The notes: generated by a model not told the origin, from the letters alone. Numbered from the stretch's first letter, positions 9,610 through 21,646 are shown. The stretch is DNA of 64,000 bases from Mytilus californianus (GCF_021869535.1 NW_026262690.1:88085995-88149994); one strand, 5' to 3'. Numbers and translations are program-made.

Positions 9610-12600
9610 CTGAAATTATAAAATAATTACGTTTGTAAAAAAAACATATATATTTGATAATGGAAGAAAAGAATTGAAAGGCACGATTTACGTTATACGC
9701 GTATACTTGGCAATGTAAGAAACGCTACACTTCCTTTCCGACACAAGTAATATTTTCAAGTCCTTTCTTTGTTTTAATTTTTTTCATTTTTAAAATTGTG
9801 GGCTGATATAAAAGATGTCAGTTTTATAGCCACATGAGAGTTTAATAAAAAAAAAATCAAAAATCAACAGTCAGAGGAAAAAATGTTCACTATGAATGTT
9901 CTGTAGAAAAATAAAAATAAACTCTTAAAAAGTAAGACAGACTTCATGCAGTTACCAAAAATGTTCTCTTTTTCTTTCTTTAGTGTTTATGTAAACACAA
10001 TCTGACCTTGAACGGTTGATTTTCAAATTACTTAAAAGTATTTCTAATTTTAGGATATTTTTTTTGCAAAGAGAAACAACACGTAGTTGGAAATTTGCGA
10101 TAAGAAAATTTATAGTTTCACCTTCGACAAAATGTTTGTTTTCGATAACAATGTCTGTCTTCGGAATACACAAAATCTGACTAAACCCATTAAATTGCAA
10201 TTTTTAGTTATCTTTTCCATCAGACTTCTACAATTATGTGACTTATTCAGAAATGCGCTAAAATGTTGTTAGAAACTTAAACCACACATATAAAGCTGTG
10301 ATATGCGTCATTTAAACTCTTGTGGATAGTTACTGTCACAATTTGGCAATCATACCACATCTCCTCACTTTCATATGCTTGGATTTTACAACAAAAAATC
10401 AAGAAGAATTACCCTACCTCTATTTGATACAAGAAGCAATTGACTTTTTTCTATAATTTATAGATTGTTTTTTATCTTGTTGTACAACAGTTTTCCCCGC
10501 AAATACAGAACCCCTTTTTGTTGTAAATTTTTTCGTTAATAATATATATATTATATGAATAAAGCATAGCTGAGAGGGTAATAGAGCAGATTGTTACTCC
10601 GAGAAAACATTGTCAACCGAGGCGAAGCCAAGGTTGACAATGTTTATTCGAGAGGTAGCAATCTTCTCTATCACCCTCTCAGCTATATGTTATTTAATTT
10701 ATTATACTGACTGTTCAGCCTTTATTGTCTTTTAAATTTCAAAATTGAAAGTAATTGAATATGGCGTCATGTACATAACAACGTTACATGTAGTTATTAG
10801 GAAAAAAAACAACAAAAGTAAAGCAAGATGAATCTTTTATTTTGACAGTCTATGAAAAAGTTATGAGGCCTAAACGTAGAACTTGAGCATTGTCTTTGAA
10901 TTATTGATGTAAATTCAATTTATTGACCTTTAAATTATCGAGTTTGGTTGGTCTGCATGAGAGGGTGACATTTAATAAAATGTCTCCCGCTGAGACATAG
11001 AATAGAGTAAATTATTTCTCTCGTATTAGCCAATCAAAAGCTGGCATTTTAACGTGAAGTATAATAAAACTAGATGACTTAATTGGTTTTATAAATGAAA
11101 GGTTAGCATATATCTATTTTCGGATGTATTAAGAACACAACTACAGTGACCCCGTTTTTTTTTATTTCTTTATTGTCTCATAAGATTTTATAAAAGCTTT
11201 CTTCTCATATCTTATTCCAAAGTTCTATCACTTAGTTTTCTTTCTATTCACATATAATGATGTTTTTTTTTTGTATAATCCTTGCAAAATATGTCAGTTT
11301 TTCAAAGCCTGTGGCTTGAAACCATGGTTAATCTATTATACCTTTCGTTATATTTTTAAAAATAGTACGATTTATCAACAAGTCGACCAAGTATTGATCT
11401 ATATATTCTATCATTTTTTGTTTATACACCTAACAATCTTAATCCCGTTAAATTTCTAAACATACCTCTTCATTTGTAAAATAGTATTGTAAGGTCGGAT
11501 ATAGATCGTTGTCATCATACTTGAATAACCGCACTAAATGTCCTGAAAAAATTAGGTAAACTGATTTCCTTTTAAATTTTAGGACGAAAATTTCAATTAA
11601 GAGCAATCCTTCTCAACATGTTTCCTCGAACGTAACTGTAAAAGTCACATCCTTACGCAACATGCATAAACAATATTTTTTTTTGGGTATCTTATAACAT
11701 CCAAATTGTGTTTAACGAGATCACTTTTGGTTGAAATTTTCGGCTCTGCAGTAGCCAACCCCAAAAAAGTTGTGACATAATGCTGCGCTTCTTTTGTAGG
11801 GAAAAAGAAAAAAAAAACTCGACAGGAAATGCTTATGGAGCTTCCTATTGTGGATTATTGCCATTTTGTGCAATTTTTAATTCGTTAAGTCTAAAACTTT
11901 CTCCAAATAAATAATCGCACGTGTAGATTTTGCTACGAGTCTTCACTCCCAAAACTTAAGTTTCTCGGTTAAATCTTGTAATGTCACCGTATATTAGTCG
12001 TTTCCACTTCACGAAATTTGAAAACTCTGGACACACTAATTTTTATACCTCCAAATTAAAGATTGTACAAGTGCTGCCATTGGTCAAGAATGATGTAGTT
12101 GAAGTGGGCGTGACTTCTATCTGTCGCTAGATGGCACATCTTTGACGCGGAATCAAGGTCATAATTATCGATTTGAGCATTGTAGCATATATGCTAAGTT
12201 GTACTTCAGCATATGCTAAATTCACTTGAGCATTTTAGCATATATGCTAAGTTGTATTTCAGCATATATGCTAAGTTGTATTTCAGCATATGCTAAATTC
12301 ATTTGAGCATATGTTAAATTCATTTGAGCATATGCTAAATTCGTTTGAGCATATGCTAAATTCATTTGAGCATATGCTAAATTCATTTCAGCATTTGCTT
12401 AGTTCAATTAAGCATATATGCTGAATTATTTAGCATTTACAGAAATATTGACGCAGAATCATGGTCATAAATAGTGAATTAAAATGAATTCAGCATATGC
12501 TAAAATGAATTTAGCGTATGCTAAAATAAATAAAGCATATGCTAAAATCAATAGTTTTGACCTTGATTCCGCGCCATACACAAATTCCGCCAAAGTTGTA

Positions 12601-15600
12601 GGGGAGAGGATAGGACCATATACTTATCTATAGCGAGTTTATTGCAGTGTACAGTAGTACTTATATCAATTTTTCGTTTGGTTTGGATCTGTTATCTATT
12701 TCCCACCCGAAGGGATATCATGTCTATATCACACAAGGATATTAATACGCTCAATTTGATTGGCCTATTTCAATTGGCTGCTCGTAATGTTGGAGATTCG
12801 ATTTAGTCAGTGTCTCAACTGAAGAAACGTTACAACAAAATAAGCCACGTAAAAAGAATTTTTTCCATAAATTATATATGTTACAGGCATTTTCTAAATT
12901 TAGGCATTTTCTAAAATGCCTGCAAGATTCAGGCATTTTACATAATGACTAATTTTTTGGCATTTTATAAAATGCCTGGAAAAATTGAAAGGCATTTCAC
13001 AAAATGCCTGAAATTATTTTATAGAATGAAATGTTAAAAAAACAATTGAAAGCTTTGAACAACAGAGCAGTTTTATTTATGATAATTACTAAATGTTAAA
13101 GCTTGCAATTTTAGAGTTTTAATAATCAAAAATAAGTTTTACTAAATTATTCCAAATTCAGACAAGCACAGAACTCGACACTTATTTGTTATTTCTTAAA
13201 ATGTTTGGATGACAGAACTGTTATACAATATTTGTCCTGAATTTTTGCAATATACATTGTTTGGTGTAAAATCTGGTTTTAGGACTTCGACCACATTTGG
13301 ATAAACCTGGATCATGACACATTTAGCTCTTTTATTACCTTGTTTGATAAAACACTTAACATTCGACAACATTGGGTTTCGCAATAAGCACACACATCAC
13401 ACATGGATATCTTCTTTTTCATATGTTCCCAAAAGATTCAAAGTACATTATCATGATTATTTTGACTTGTATCTTTTGGCTAACAGCTTTTAACGGAATG
13501 AATCCGATCTGACGGGTGATGTATCTATAATAGTAGACGCTTGACCTGTCAATGCACCGTTATTTGTCTCTTCTTGGTCGATTTTCGAGATTTTAACCAC
13601 AGTTAACTACTGTCTCATTAATTCATCAGATTGCAAAGACCCAGGAATTTCCTTAGCGCTTAAAGCAGTGAAGATGAAGATACTCGTATCTTTGCATCAC
13701 AACCAAACACGGCCTTGTATTGCGAAATCCATGCTATAGAGGGGACTTTGTGATGGATGTAGATGTATAAATTCTCATTCTTTCTGCATTGGGACATTAC
13801 ATATATTGCCGCATGTTAGTAAAGTGCAACACTTTCTGCACGTTAAGAACTCTTTGACCGTTCTGCAAGTGGAATTTTCTGTCCAATCCAAAATACCTAC
13901 ATTTCAACCGGCGGTCGAAATTCCTATCCTTTTTCCATGTTAATCCACTGCAGAAATTACCCATATGAATTATAACCAAATTATTCTCGTCTTAAAAATG
14001 CATGAAATATTTGCCTCTGAAAGCAAACAAACAGCAATCAGTCAATTAAAAACAAACTTCTTTTATTCTGCTTCATATGTTTCACTTCACTGTTTTGAAT
14101 CTAGATTTTCTAAAAATTCGTTTGTAAATTTTGTTCTATTGAAAGAACAATTTGTCCTTCTGCCATTTTGACAAAATAATCATAAATTTACTATCTGAAA
14201 TACAGAGAGAGTACATACATAACGTAGTTTCTCTTAAAAGAACATATCATATGACATACAAATTCCCAGCTGGTTTTTAAAGAATAAATTAATTCTACCG
14301 CACCATTAGTTGTTTTCTTTGCAAGATATTGTGTTTTTGTCCACTTTTTGTCATAAGCATCTCAATGATATCCCTTTTCTACAAAATGCCTGAAACTGAA
14401 CAGGCAATTTGTTGAATTTTGTTTCAAAATTACTGTCATTTTACAAAATGACTAGGTATTTTTAGTCATTTCATATAATGCCTGTCAAGGTTAGGCATTT
14501 TATAAATTGCCTGAAAATTCAGTCATTTTACAAAATGCCTAAATTTAGAAAATGCCTGTAACATATACATTTAACAACTCGAGAGAATTAGATATAAGTT
14601 TATATCAACTCTCAAATCATACGAAATTTCTAAATAATAGTTTGACCTCACCACTGATTCTGGTGTCTGTTCCAAGTCAATGCTTTTGATATTAAACGGT
14701 TAACATAACCTATGATACAAAAGTTGGTTGCAAAATAAATTGTACATTGGTTTGTTGGTTGAGAGAACATCTGATATCCGAAATATAATGCATGATAGAC
14801 GATACTCGACGGATTATATTGGTTGAGGATTGATATGATGTATGATATTAAAAAGCCATATCATATACACTTTGGTCCGATTTGGTGGTGTTACATCTTA
14901 CACAGTCTATTCGAATTTATTGTAAAGAATTCCGCTCAAGCCGGTGCTAGGGCCGTCTTAAACTTGCAGTGAGGTGAGTTTTTTTTGCTCCGTGTTGAAA
15001 GCCTAACTTTGACTTTGAGATGAAGAACAGCAATAAAAGTGCAGTTCCTTTGCCTTTTGTGTGTGTGCCTTTTTTTTTTTTTTTTTTTTTGCTGTGCATA
15101 TACTGAATTTGTGTAATTGGTGGATACCCCATATCCTTAATTTTCTATAAGATGTTTTAACGTGGAGTGACGTAAACGGGGTTTTGATAAGTGACTTGGA
15201 TGGAGAGTTGTCTCATTGGCACTCATACCACATCTTCTTATATCTATTTGTAATTGTGATTTGTATAGATTATAATTACATGGCATCTTTCATATCAGAC
15301 CCTTTATTAGCCCTAGGTCATGATATCAGCCCAAGAGCCGAAAGGCTCGAGGGATGATATTTTGAACGAGGGCCGATGAAGGGTCTGATATGAAAAATGA
15401 CATGTTATGATTTTTTTTATCATATACTTCAGCAGAAAATATACAGACAAGAATTATTTTAAAACTTTGAAAAAATGCATTTATTGTATTATTTGTTTAT
15501 CATTTTTCATAATATGTTTTCCTGTTTCCTAATACTTGTTTGGTTTTTTTTTATCCTACTTTGTTATGTTTTTCACATCAGATGTATTATCAGCCCAAGG

Positions 15601-18600
15601 TTCAATACCAGCCCAAGAGCCAAAGGCTCGAGGGCTTATATTGACAGAGGGCTGATACTACATCTGATATGAAAAATGACATGTTATGATCTTCTTCATA
15701 TGCTTCAACAATGGAGAAAAATAACAGTTTAATATATTGATACTTTTAAGTGGTTCTCAAGTTAGAAGTTCAAAAAGTGAAAAGTTTACGGACGACGGAC
15801 GCCAAATTTAATACATCCGATATGAAATCGTTCTATCATATGCCTCAACAGAGGAGAAAAACAACAGTATATTTTTTTATATTCACGATAAAAAAAATCA
15901 ACAAAACGAAATGAACACTGTTTGGAAAAGTCAACATTTGTAAAGTAACTTGCTAAATTATGCTGGAAACTTTGAAAAATGCATTTATTGTGTCATTTGT
16001 TTTGCATTTTACATAATATATTTTGCTGTTTCCTAATATTTGTTTTGTACCCTACTTTGTTATGTTTTTCACTGAAAACGTACCATTGAGATGTATTTTC
16101 CGGAATTTGCCGAGTGACGCCGGAATGCCATGCGATAACGTTACGGAAAGGCATGCGATAATAGCCGGAAGCAGTTGATAGACTTTTCATATCAGCCCGC
16201 TAAGCACCATTTCGGAAAATACGGAAATTCACGTAAATTTAATGCTATTATCATACTGTAAAAATTATAAGTTATTTACTCTAAGTATATGATAAGTATA
16301 GATTACTACATGGCATTTTTCATATCAGACCCTTTATCGGCCTTAGGTCATGATACCAGCCCAAGAGCCGCAGGCTTGAGGGCTGATATCATGAACGAGG
16401 GCCGATAAAGGGTCTGATATGATAAATGACATGTAATTATCTTTTTATCATATACTTCAACAGAAGAAATACAGACAAGAACTATTAATTAAAATTTTGT
16501 CTTTCCATGAATTTTTAGATAATAATTTACAGACAACCAAATACAAAAGTCTTAACTTTTATTGTTTTTATTGATATTACAAGCATTTTATTTATCTTGT
16601 CACAACAATTAACATGTTCTTAGTTTGAAATTTGCTCCTCAACTATTTTGTGGAAAGTCTTAAATCACTTGCGGTTTTCCGCACTGTGTTGTCGTTTTCG
16701 AAAAAATTTCCGGAAATGCACGACGTTGCGTGTGATAAACGTCACGGAAATTAACGGAAAGGCATGTGATAACATTCCGGAAGCAGTCAATAAAGGTTCC
16801 TTTATCAGCCCGCCGAGGAAATTCTTAGGAATCTGATAAATAAACCTAGTAATCCTTTCATAGCCTTTTAATATTTTTAAATGTTATTGAACTGTAAAAT
16901 TTTAGTAATATTTTATACAAGTATATGATAAATATATGTACAATTCACAGTTTTATCAAGGGATACAATTATACCATTATTTTGTGTAAGTATATAAGTA
17001 TCGATATCATCACGGATTGCTGAAACAGCACGATTGACATTGATTGTATTGCACATACAACTTTAAATGTATTTGCTACTTTTGGCCCGAGAACACAGTT
17101 ATTTAGTACTGCATTTCTTTTGGACAATAAATTCAAATTAAAAAAATCTCACCAGCTCTATCTCAAAAATATTTCTACATTGCAGTGTACTACTTTTGGG
17201 ACAAATAATATCAAAACTTTAGAAAAGTCTAATTCAGTTTGCCAGCTTCAGACATACAAATTTTTTACCTTTTTGAACTGGACCAAAATCACTACTCTAC
17301 ATAAAAATTCAGAACCCAAAATTTATTTAACATGTAATTTCATCCCCTTCTTTAATATTTCATGTATAAAATATAAAAAAATAAATTTGGAAAGTGTATG
17401 AAAAAAATTGTGTAAGTTATACACTGTCCACACTAGGGACTATACTTGTACGAAAATCAAAGGACGATAACTGTGTCATCGGACCTTAAAGTAAATAAAA
17501 GACATATTGGATTTGTAATCTCACCTTGCTTGTTAACACCATCGACTTTACTCCATATTACATCTGACATGAAATCATAGTTTCTCGGTTCAAAAACGGT
17601 TATATTTGATGCTGGATAAAATCTACGATACCTGGAGTATCCCTTTATTATGTAAACAGAATCCTGGTAATTTTCTATCTTGACGAAACAGTCAACTGAA
17701 ATCAAATTGGACTGAAATTATACTTTTGTATAAACGTTTAGTACAACTTATCCCGCATTATGCATTACAGACATTTACTTTCTGTATTTAAGTCCTTGCA
17801 TGAAAAGCGATATTCAATAATAATTATAGATAGTAACAAAATAAGGAAAATGAGGAATTGGTACAGTAGTTCATCGACCTTCATATACATCCAACATGTC
17901 ATGGCTTAAAATTAGCTCTTTGATAGATACTTTGCGGGTTTTTTTTTCAGCTTTTCAGTTCTTATTTCAGATATCAAGGTTTCCAAATACGTTTCTATAA
18001 ATTCGTATCTTTTTTCACAAAAAAAAATTGTTCTCACTAGTAAAATTTCTGTTCTCGGCAAATTATTGATCGAATTTTATGACGTCAAATTTTCTTGGTT
18101 TCTTCAGAATTTCCTATTGTGACGTCATGAAAAAGGGCGACCATGCCTGATGACGTCACATATAAAGAACACAACTTTCTACAAATCTTTGAAAAGGAAG
18201 GATAAAAATCATTAGAGAAACAGATTCAACCACTATAACTCGTGTACTAAGATATTCCCCACTCTCAACAATTAAATTTTACTTATTTAAAAAAATCTGC
18301 AAACCTCGCCCTTTAAATATGAAAATTTAACTGTCTCGAGTGGAGAAATAGCGTAACACACTTGTTGCAGTGGTGGAATCTATATGTAATACATAGAACG
18401 ATAGCAGAAATTACCAAAAATATGTGTGTGTACAACAGAACACACAAACCACCATCACCCGGTTCAAGTGATAAAATCGACGTACAAGCAAGAACAAATA
18501 ACAACGACCAACTTTAAACTGTTACAAATGACCCAGTTATCATGACTTTGTACAGGCATAGCATGTGGAGGCTTAAGGTTAAACCTAGCTCTTTCATCTT

Positions 18601-19535
18601 CGCACACAAACTCACCCCTTTTTTAAAACCATACCTGGACTATTCTTATATACATTGAAAGCAAGGCAAGGACTCATCAAGGACTTTCAAAAGAATTCAA
18701 GTATGGTGTGCACACTATCTAATATATTTGAAGTTATTTTGATAACTGATTCAAGAAGATTTTTTCCCGAGTGATTGGAAGCTGCACACTGATATCTAGG
18801 TGGATGATTCTGTTGACGACTTAATTGGCTTCAAACTACGAAACAGTGGTAACGTCCTCTTTGCTACGCTACGTCACCGCTTTTTCGGAGTTTGAATTGG
18901 CATTTGAAGAGAAAACGCCAAAATAAAAGCTACGGCCTAAATTCCGAGTCATACCCTTATCGACATGATTCCGATAAAATCGATTAAGAAAAAAATATCG
19001 CATTTTGTTTACAAATTAACTACAATGAAGAGAAAATTGCAGGTAATAACTGTCGCGATTAGGAGTTAAAAAAGTCAAGTTTAAATCAAGGATCCAGTTC
19101 AAAACTGTGTGGCCATTTTCACTTTATCAAGCTTTATAAGATAAGTGATAAAAGGGTTTCTTGAATTAATTTTCTGAATGAAAAGTATAAGTGTTAAACT
19201 GAAGTTAATGTACATATCAAAACTTTGTTAATATGATTGTTAATATTTATCAAATGCAATCCACCCCGTTGAGAAGAGGGTCAGTTTGATTCATCAAGTT
19301 TTGTGTACATTATCAACACGAAGAAAAAGTTTGTAAATAAAAATAAGATTTGTATAGGAGATGCTGCAATAATGCAACAATTCATTGTATTCATTGCACT
19401 TTAACATCTTAGGTGAATATATAAGAAGATCATGACAACTATATTAACTGTTACAATAACAATAATAAATATGTATTTGTATAACTTACCAATTCCAAAA
19501 CTGCATAAAACAAAAAGAACTACTAGTATGTTCAT
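9538..19535 (-). CDS. Gene A: small secreted protein of unrecognised family, four exons
   Basis: I do not recognise the family. Four exons join in phase: 19535-19490, 17695-17525, 11542-11466 and 9609-9538 (46+171+77+72 nt), giving about 121 residues. Exon 1 encodes a signal peptide (MNILVVLFVLCSFGIG). The mature chain begins near VDCFVKIENYQDSVYIIKG, carries one cysteine, and has no membrane segment or disulfide pattern. It is a paralog of gene B: both second exons are 171 nt, all intron phases agree (1,1,0), and exon 3 aligns (GHLVRLFKY here, GHLVTFYKY in B). The introns are long (1.8, 6.0 and 1.9 kb) and filled with mobile elements, one ending 40 bp from the exon 2 donor. The gene appears intact. 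Exon 4 is the least certain part because it is short. Confidence 0.65.
10288..10378 (+). repeat. R1 3' end fragment
   Basis: CTCTTGTGGATAGTTAC followed by GGCAATCATACCACATCT; 5'-truncated. Confidence 0.6.
10566..10686. repeat. Long imperfect hairpin
   Basis: The left arm ATAGCTGAGAGGGTAATAGA (continuing to TTGTCAACC) is inverted on the right as GGTTGACAATG to CACCCTCTCAGCTAT, around a loop GAGGCGAAGCCAA. Each arm is about 53 bp. It looks like a foldback element. It lies in the third intron of gene A. Confidence 0.7.
11466..11542 (-). CDS. Gene A exon 3
   Basis: Acceptor CTAATTTTTTCAG, donor GTATGTTT, 77 nt, phase 1 in and 0 out. It encodes GHLVRLFKYDDND and ends YYFTNEE, collinear with gene B exon 3 (GHLVTFYKYNKDF, ending FLFTDNT). 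Confidence 0.72.
12144..12575. mobile_element. Foldback element made of AGCATATGCT palindromes
   Basis: The outer inverted ends are GACGCGGAATCAAGGTCA (12144-12161) and the reverse complement of GGCGCGGAATCAAGGTCA (12558-12575). Between them are about 15 degenerate copies of a unit of about 20 bp containing the self-complementary AGCATATGCT with AAATTCATTTG spacers. A third end copy, in left-arm orientation, lies at 12450-12467. It is inside the intron between gene A exons 2 and 3... counted from the 5' end this is the 6.0-kb second intron. Confidence 0.7.
12877..14565. mobile_element. TIR element of 1689 bp flanked by TA
   Basis: The terminal repeats TATGTTACAGGCATTTTC (left) and their inverse (right, ending AATGCCTGTAACATA) are perfect over the outer 20 bases or more and lie between TA dinucleotides. 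Both ends carry several AGGCATTTT/AAAATGCCT palindromes (12881-13013 and 14380-14560). The interior shows no transposase and includes an R2-like copy at 13660-14045. A TA target suggests a Tc1/mariner-type mobiliser, but TA is common in this AT-rich DNA. Confidence 0.6.
13660..14045 (+). repeat. R2 repeat, long diverged copy
   Basis: Shares CTGCACGTTAAGAAC and CATGAAATATTTGCC landmarks, in the same order, with the copy at 43255-43705. Confidence 0.5.
15199..15247 (+). repeat. R1 3' end fragment
   Basis: Only the last 50 bp of R1 remain (GAGAGTTGTCTCATTGGCAC to CACATCTTCTTAT). Confidence 0.65.
15278..15406. repeat. Palindromic hairpin element, copy 1
   Basis: The arms CATATCAGACCCTTTATTAG and CGATGAAGGGTCTGATATG pair around a smaller inner stem AGCCGAAAGGCT. 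Confidence 0.7.
15571..15676. repeat. Palindromic hairpin element, copy 2
   Basis: The same architecture: outer arms CACATCAGATGTATTATC and inverse, inner AGAGCCAAAGGCTCG. Unlike copies 1 and 3 the outer arm reads CAGATGTA, so it is a diverged subtype. Confidence 0.65.
16308..16433. repeat. Palindromic hairpin element, copy 3
   Basis: The arms CATATCAGACCCTTTATCGG and inverse (CCGATAAAGGGTCTGATATG) form a perfect 20-bp stem. Flanking sequence (TTTCCGGAA, GGCATGCGATAA) at 16080-16200 is repeated at 16690-16810, so a larger unit is duplicated here. Confidence 0.7.
17084..17485. mobile_element. MITE-like element, copy 2
   Basis: The left end GGCCCGAGAACACAGTTAT and right end ATAACTGTGTCATCGGACC are inverted repeats; the body matches 5547-5930. 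It ends 40 bp from the donor of gene A exon 2. Confidence 0.65.
17525..17695 (-). CDS. Gene A exon 2
   Basis: Acceptor TTTGATTTCAG, donor GTGAGATT, 171 nt, phase 1 on both sides. It encodes DCFVKIENYQDSVYIIKG and FEPRNYDF, matching ECFIRVNNYENSVYIAKG and FEPKDYDI in gene B. Confidence 0.8.
18080..18170 (+). promoter_or_regulatory. Cluster of three TGACGTCA sites next to a TATA-like word
   Basis: Perfect 8-bp palindromes TGACGTCA (the CRE/CREB-ATF core) lie at 18080-18087, 18120-18127 and 18151-18158. CATATAAAGAAC follows the last one. It is in the first intron of gene A. Function is inference only; it may simply be part of a repeat. Confidence 0.3.
19490..19535 (-). CDS. Gene A exon 1 (signal peptide)
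   Basis: ATG at 19535, 46 nt, hydrophobic core LVVLFVLCSFG, then donor GTAAGTTAT in phase 1. Confidence 0.7.
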
Positions 19536-19849
19536 TGTGGATCTACGAAGTCGATTTATGCTTATAAACTGCGTTTTAGATAACTTGTAAGTATACACTG
19601 ATTACCAATAAAAACGCAACACCAACATACAACTTTAATATTAAGGCAAGTTCTGAAAGTCTAGCTTCATTGAAAATTGATTGGAAAATGGTGTGCTTTG
19701 TATCAAAATAATCAGTTGGGAAGCGGCTAAGTGCCTGACGTAAAGAAAAAAAGATAATGTTTGCACGGTTGCATCTTTCAAACATATTTTCACATTTTAT
19801 TGCCAAGTATAGGAGCATTTGTCTTTCATTTCCCATTCAAATAAAAGTA

Positions 19850-20984
19850 AATCATTTCTGGACTAAATTCGGTCTTAATAAACCTCTTGTCATAAAATTG
19901 TCAATCATGCATTTATTTTCAATTTGACCGAATTTTCTTTGACGAGTTTTTTTTTTTAATCTGAATGTGGAGTCCAAGACTTGATTTTGAAAAAAAAAAC
20001 ATGTAATAAAGGGATGCACTCATCCAGAAGTTGCATACTTTGGAATGAGACGTACACAACTTTATCTAATGTGTTCGCTATTTAAGGTGTACGTAACATT
20101 GTCAATGGTAATCTGAGTTTCTTAAGTACCTTTATCAGAAGCATTTGAGATTAAAAAAAAAGAGGAAAATAAAAACATATAACGAAAACAAGATATATCA
20201 AATGTTGTGATAAAATACTAAACGATAGGTGAATCTTAGAAAGTCAAATTTAGTTTATTACATGGATCTTGTTTTGTGATTTTATTTATAGTTACTCAGT
20301 ATAGTACCCTCCTCTACTATTTGTTGTTTACGGAAACGGATATATCAACAAATAGGGGTTTCCCGTTTCCTGAGATCTTGTTTTTACATTTACTAATTTG
20401 ATATTGTATAGGGCAAGTCAGAATGTTTATTCGCAACAAATGAAAATGCAGCCCGATGAACAAAACTGATTACACAAATCAAACATTCGAAGAAGATAAA
20501 GGTTCCCTGCTATTTACTTTGTTTTAAAATACACTTTAAAAGCCATAGTCAATCCTTTTTGACAATTAGATTGACACACATGGGACATACAATTGTGTTA
20601 TTGGTCGCTGTGCAATGACGTTATTTCACTAACTCCTTCGTTCTTTATTTTATATGTTAACATAGGAGCTTTTAAGTTAGATTTTTGTATCAGTTTTAGT
20701 ATTAACAATGCAAGGATTGGTATAGCGTAAAGTCGGTTTCCAAAGTTACTTTGACATCACCATCTCGAGGTAGATTTGAATAAGATGTGTATTATAGAAT
20801 TGTAAAAAATGTGTAGTACTACAGACAATCAAAGCCTGTCTACACATGCAAAATCATTAAAAAAAACCCTGTCTAACCCTTGAAAATACATTCCTGTTTC
20901 TCATTTAATACAGATTTAAAGAATGACTCCAAAGTTACAAACAAACAAAAAATAATGGCCCCTATACACTTTATTCTAAATTTC
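19850..20984. other. No gene seen
   Basis: AT-rich sequence between genes A and B, without splice-supported exons or a repeat that I can define. Confidence 0.35.
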
Positions 20985-21225
20985 TCAATCTTGAATTAGG
21001 AAATTATTAAGAAACTAAGGTTCAAACTCTATTATACAAAGTTGACTTTGGATGAAGTATCAATGTTTTAATGACACATTTTTTTGTATAGCTCCTAAAG
21101 TTTCTCAACGTTTTTAAACACACTTGGCTTTTCAAATGTTTTAATATTTGAACGCTCCTGGTAAAAGTCTATCCAGAAATGCGCCTTGGACGCACGAAAC
21201 TTAAAATGTGTTATTTTCATATACA
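20985..21225 (+). repeat. Probable LINE 3'-end repeat (family R3)
   Basis: The words AAGGTTCAAACTC, CAAAGTTGACTT and TTGAACGCTCCTGG recur in the same order at 43715-43905. The strand is judged from that comparison. The LINE class is a guess. Confidence 0.4.
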
Positions 21226-21250
21226 GACACGGTTTTCCGGTATACCGTTG

Positions 21251-21492
21251 GAGCCGTGGTTGTCGAGTGGTGTTAGTTGTCCATCTTCAGTGACACTAGC
21301 CAGTCAAAAATGAGGTTGTGAGTTCGAACCAAGCTGGTTGCAAGGTGCGTTCGACTCCGATCTTGATTGACAAAGGACTGCTGGTTTAAGTGCGAAGGTC
21401 TCTGGGCACTCTGTCTTCTTCCACTAAAATACAGGCCGCAATGATTTATCCAAGTGTGCAGAAAGTGGCGTTAAACACCAACAATCAATCCG
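21251..21492 (+). repeat. tRNA-derived SINE, near full length
   Basis: A-box-like TGGTTGTCGAGTGG, B-box-like GGTTGTGAGTTCGAACC, body GGTGCGTTCGACTCCGATC, and a tail GGCGTTAAACACCAACAATC. It lies just beyond the 3' end of gene B. Confidence 0.8.
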
Positions 21493-21542
21493 GAATAAAA
21501 TTAATTAACAAATTTCGTATATGAAAAATACTCAGTCTGGTA

Positions 21543-21548
21543 TTTATT
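21543..21548 (-). terminator. Poly(A) signal of gene B
   Basis: AATAAA on the minus strand, about 60 nt past the stop of the last exon. Confidence 0.45.
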
Positions 21549-21607
21549 ATTGTTTAATTGATAAAAAAGTATCCCATCATGAACATAATAACAGTCAATA
21601 ACATTAT

Positions 21608-21646
21608 CTAGACTTGCAGCATCGTTCTTCGTATTATATTGTAATA
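21608..21646 (-). CDS. Gene B exon 4 (terminal)
   Basis: Acceptor TTTTATATTTCAG, phase 0, 12 codons from YYNII then TAG. Short, so less certain. In another phase the region stays open longer, but that would break the join to exon 3. Confidence 0.5.
   Translation of the reverse strand, partial: YYNIIRRTMLQV

Noticed and set aside
12144-12575. CRISPR-like short repeats with spacers
   Set aside because: The spacers are themselves repeated and the units are palindromic within inverted ends, so it is a foldback element.
17457-17524. Extension of gene A exon 2 past its donor
   Set aside because: The extra codons run into the MITE at 17084-17485, while the 171-nt exon ends at a GTGAG donor exactly as in gene B.
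19576-19836. 86-codon minus-strand frame upstream of gene A
   Set aside because: No domain or splice support. The sequence near 19600-19630 (ACCAATAAAAACGCAACACC) looks like a transposon end, but I could not define a second end.
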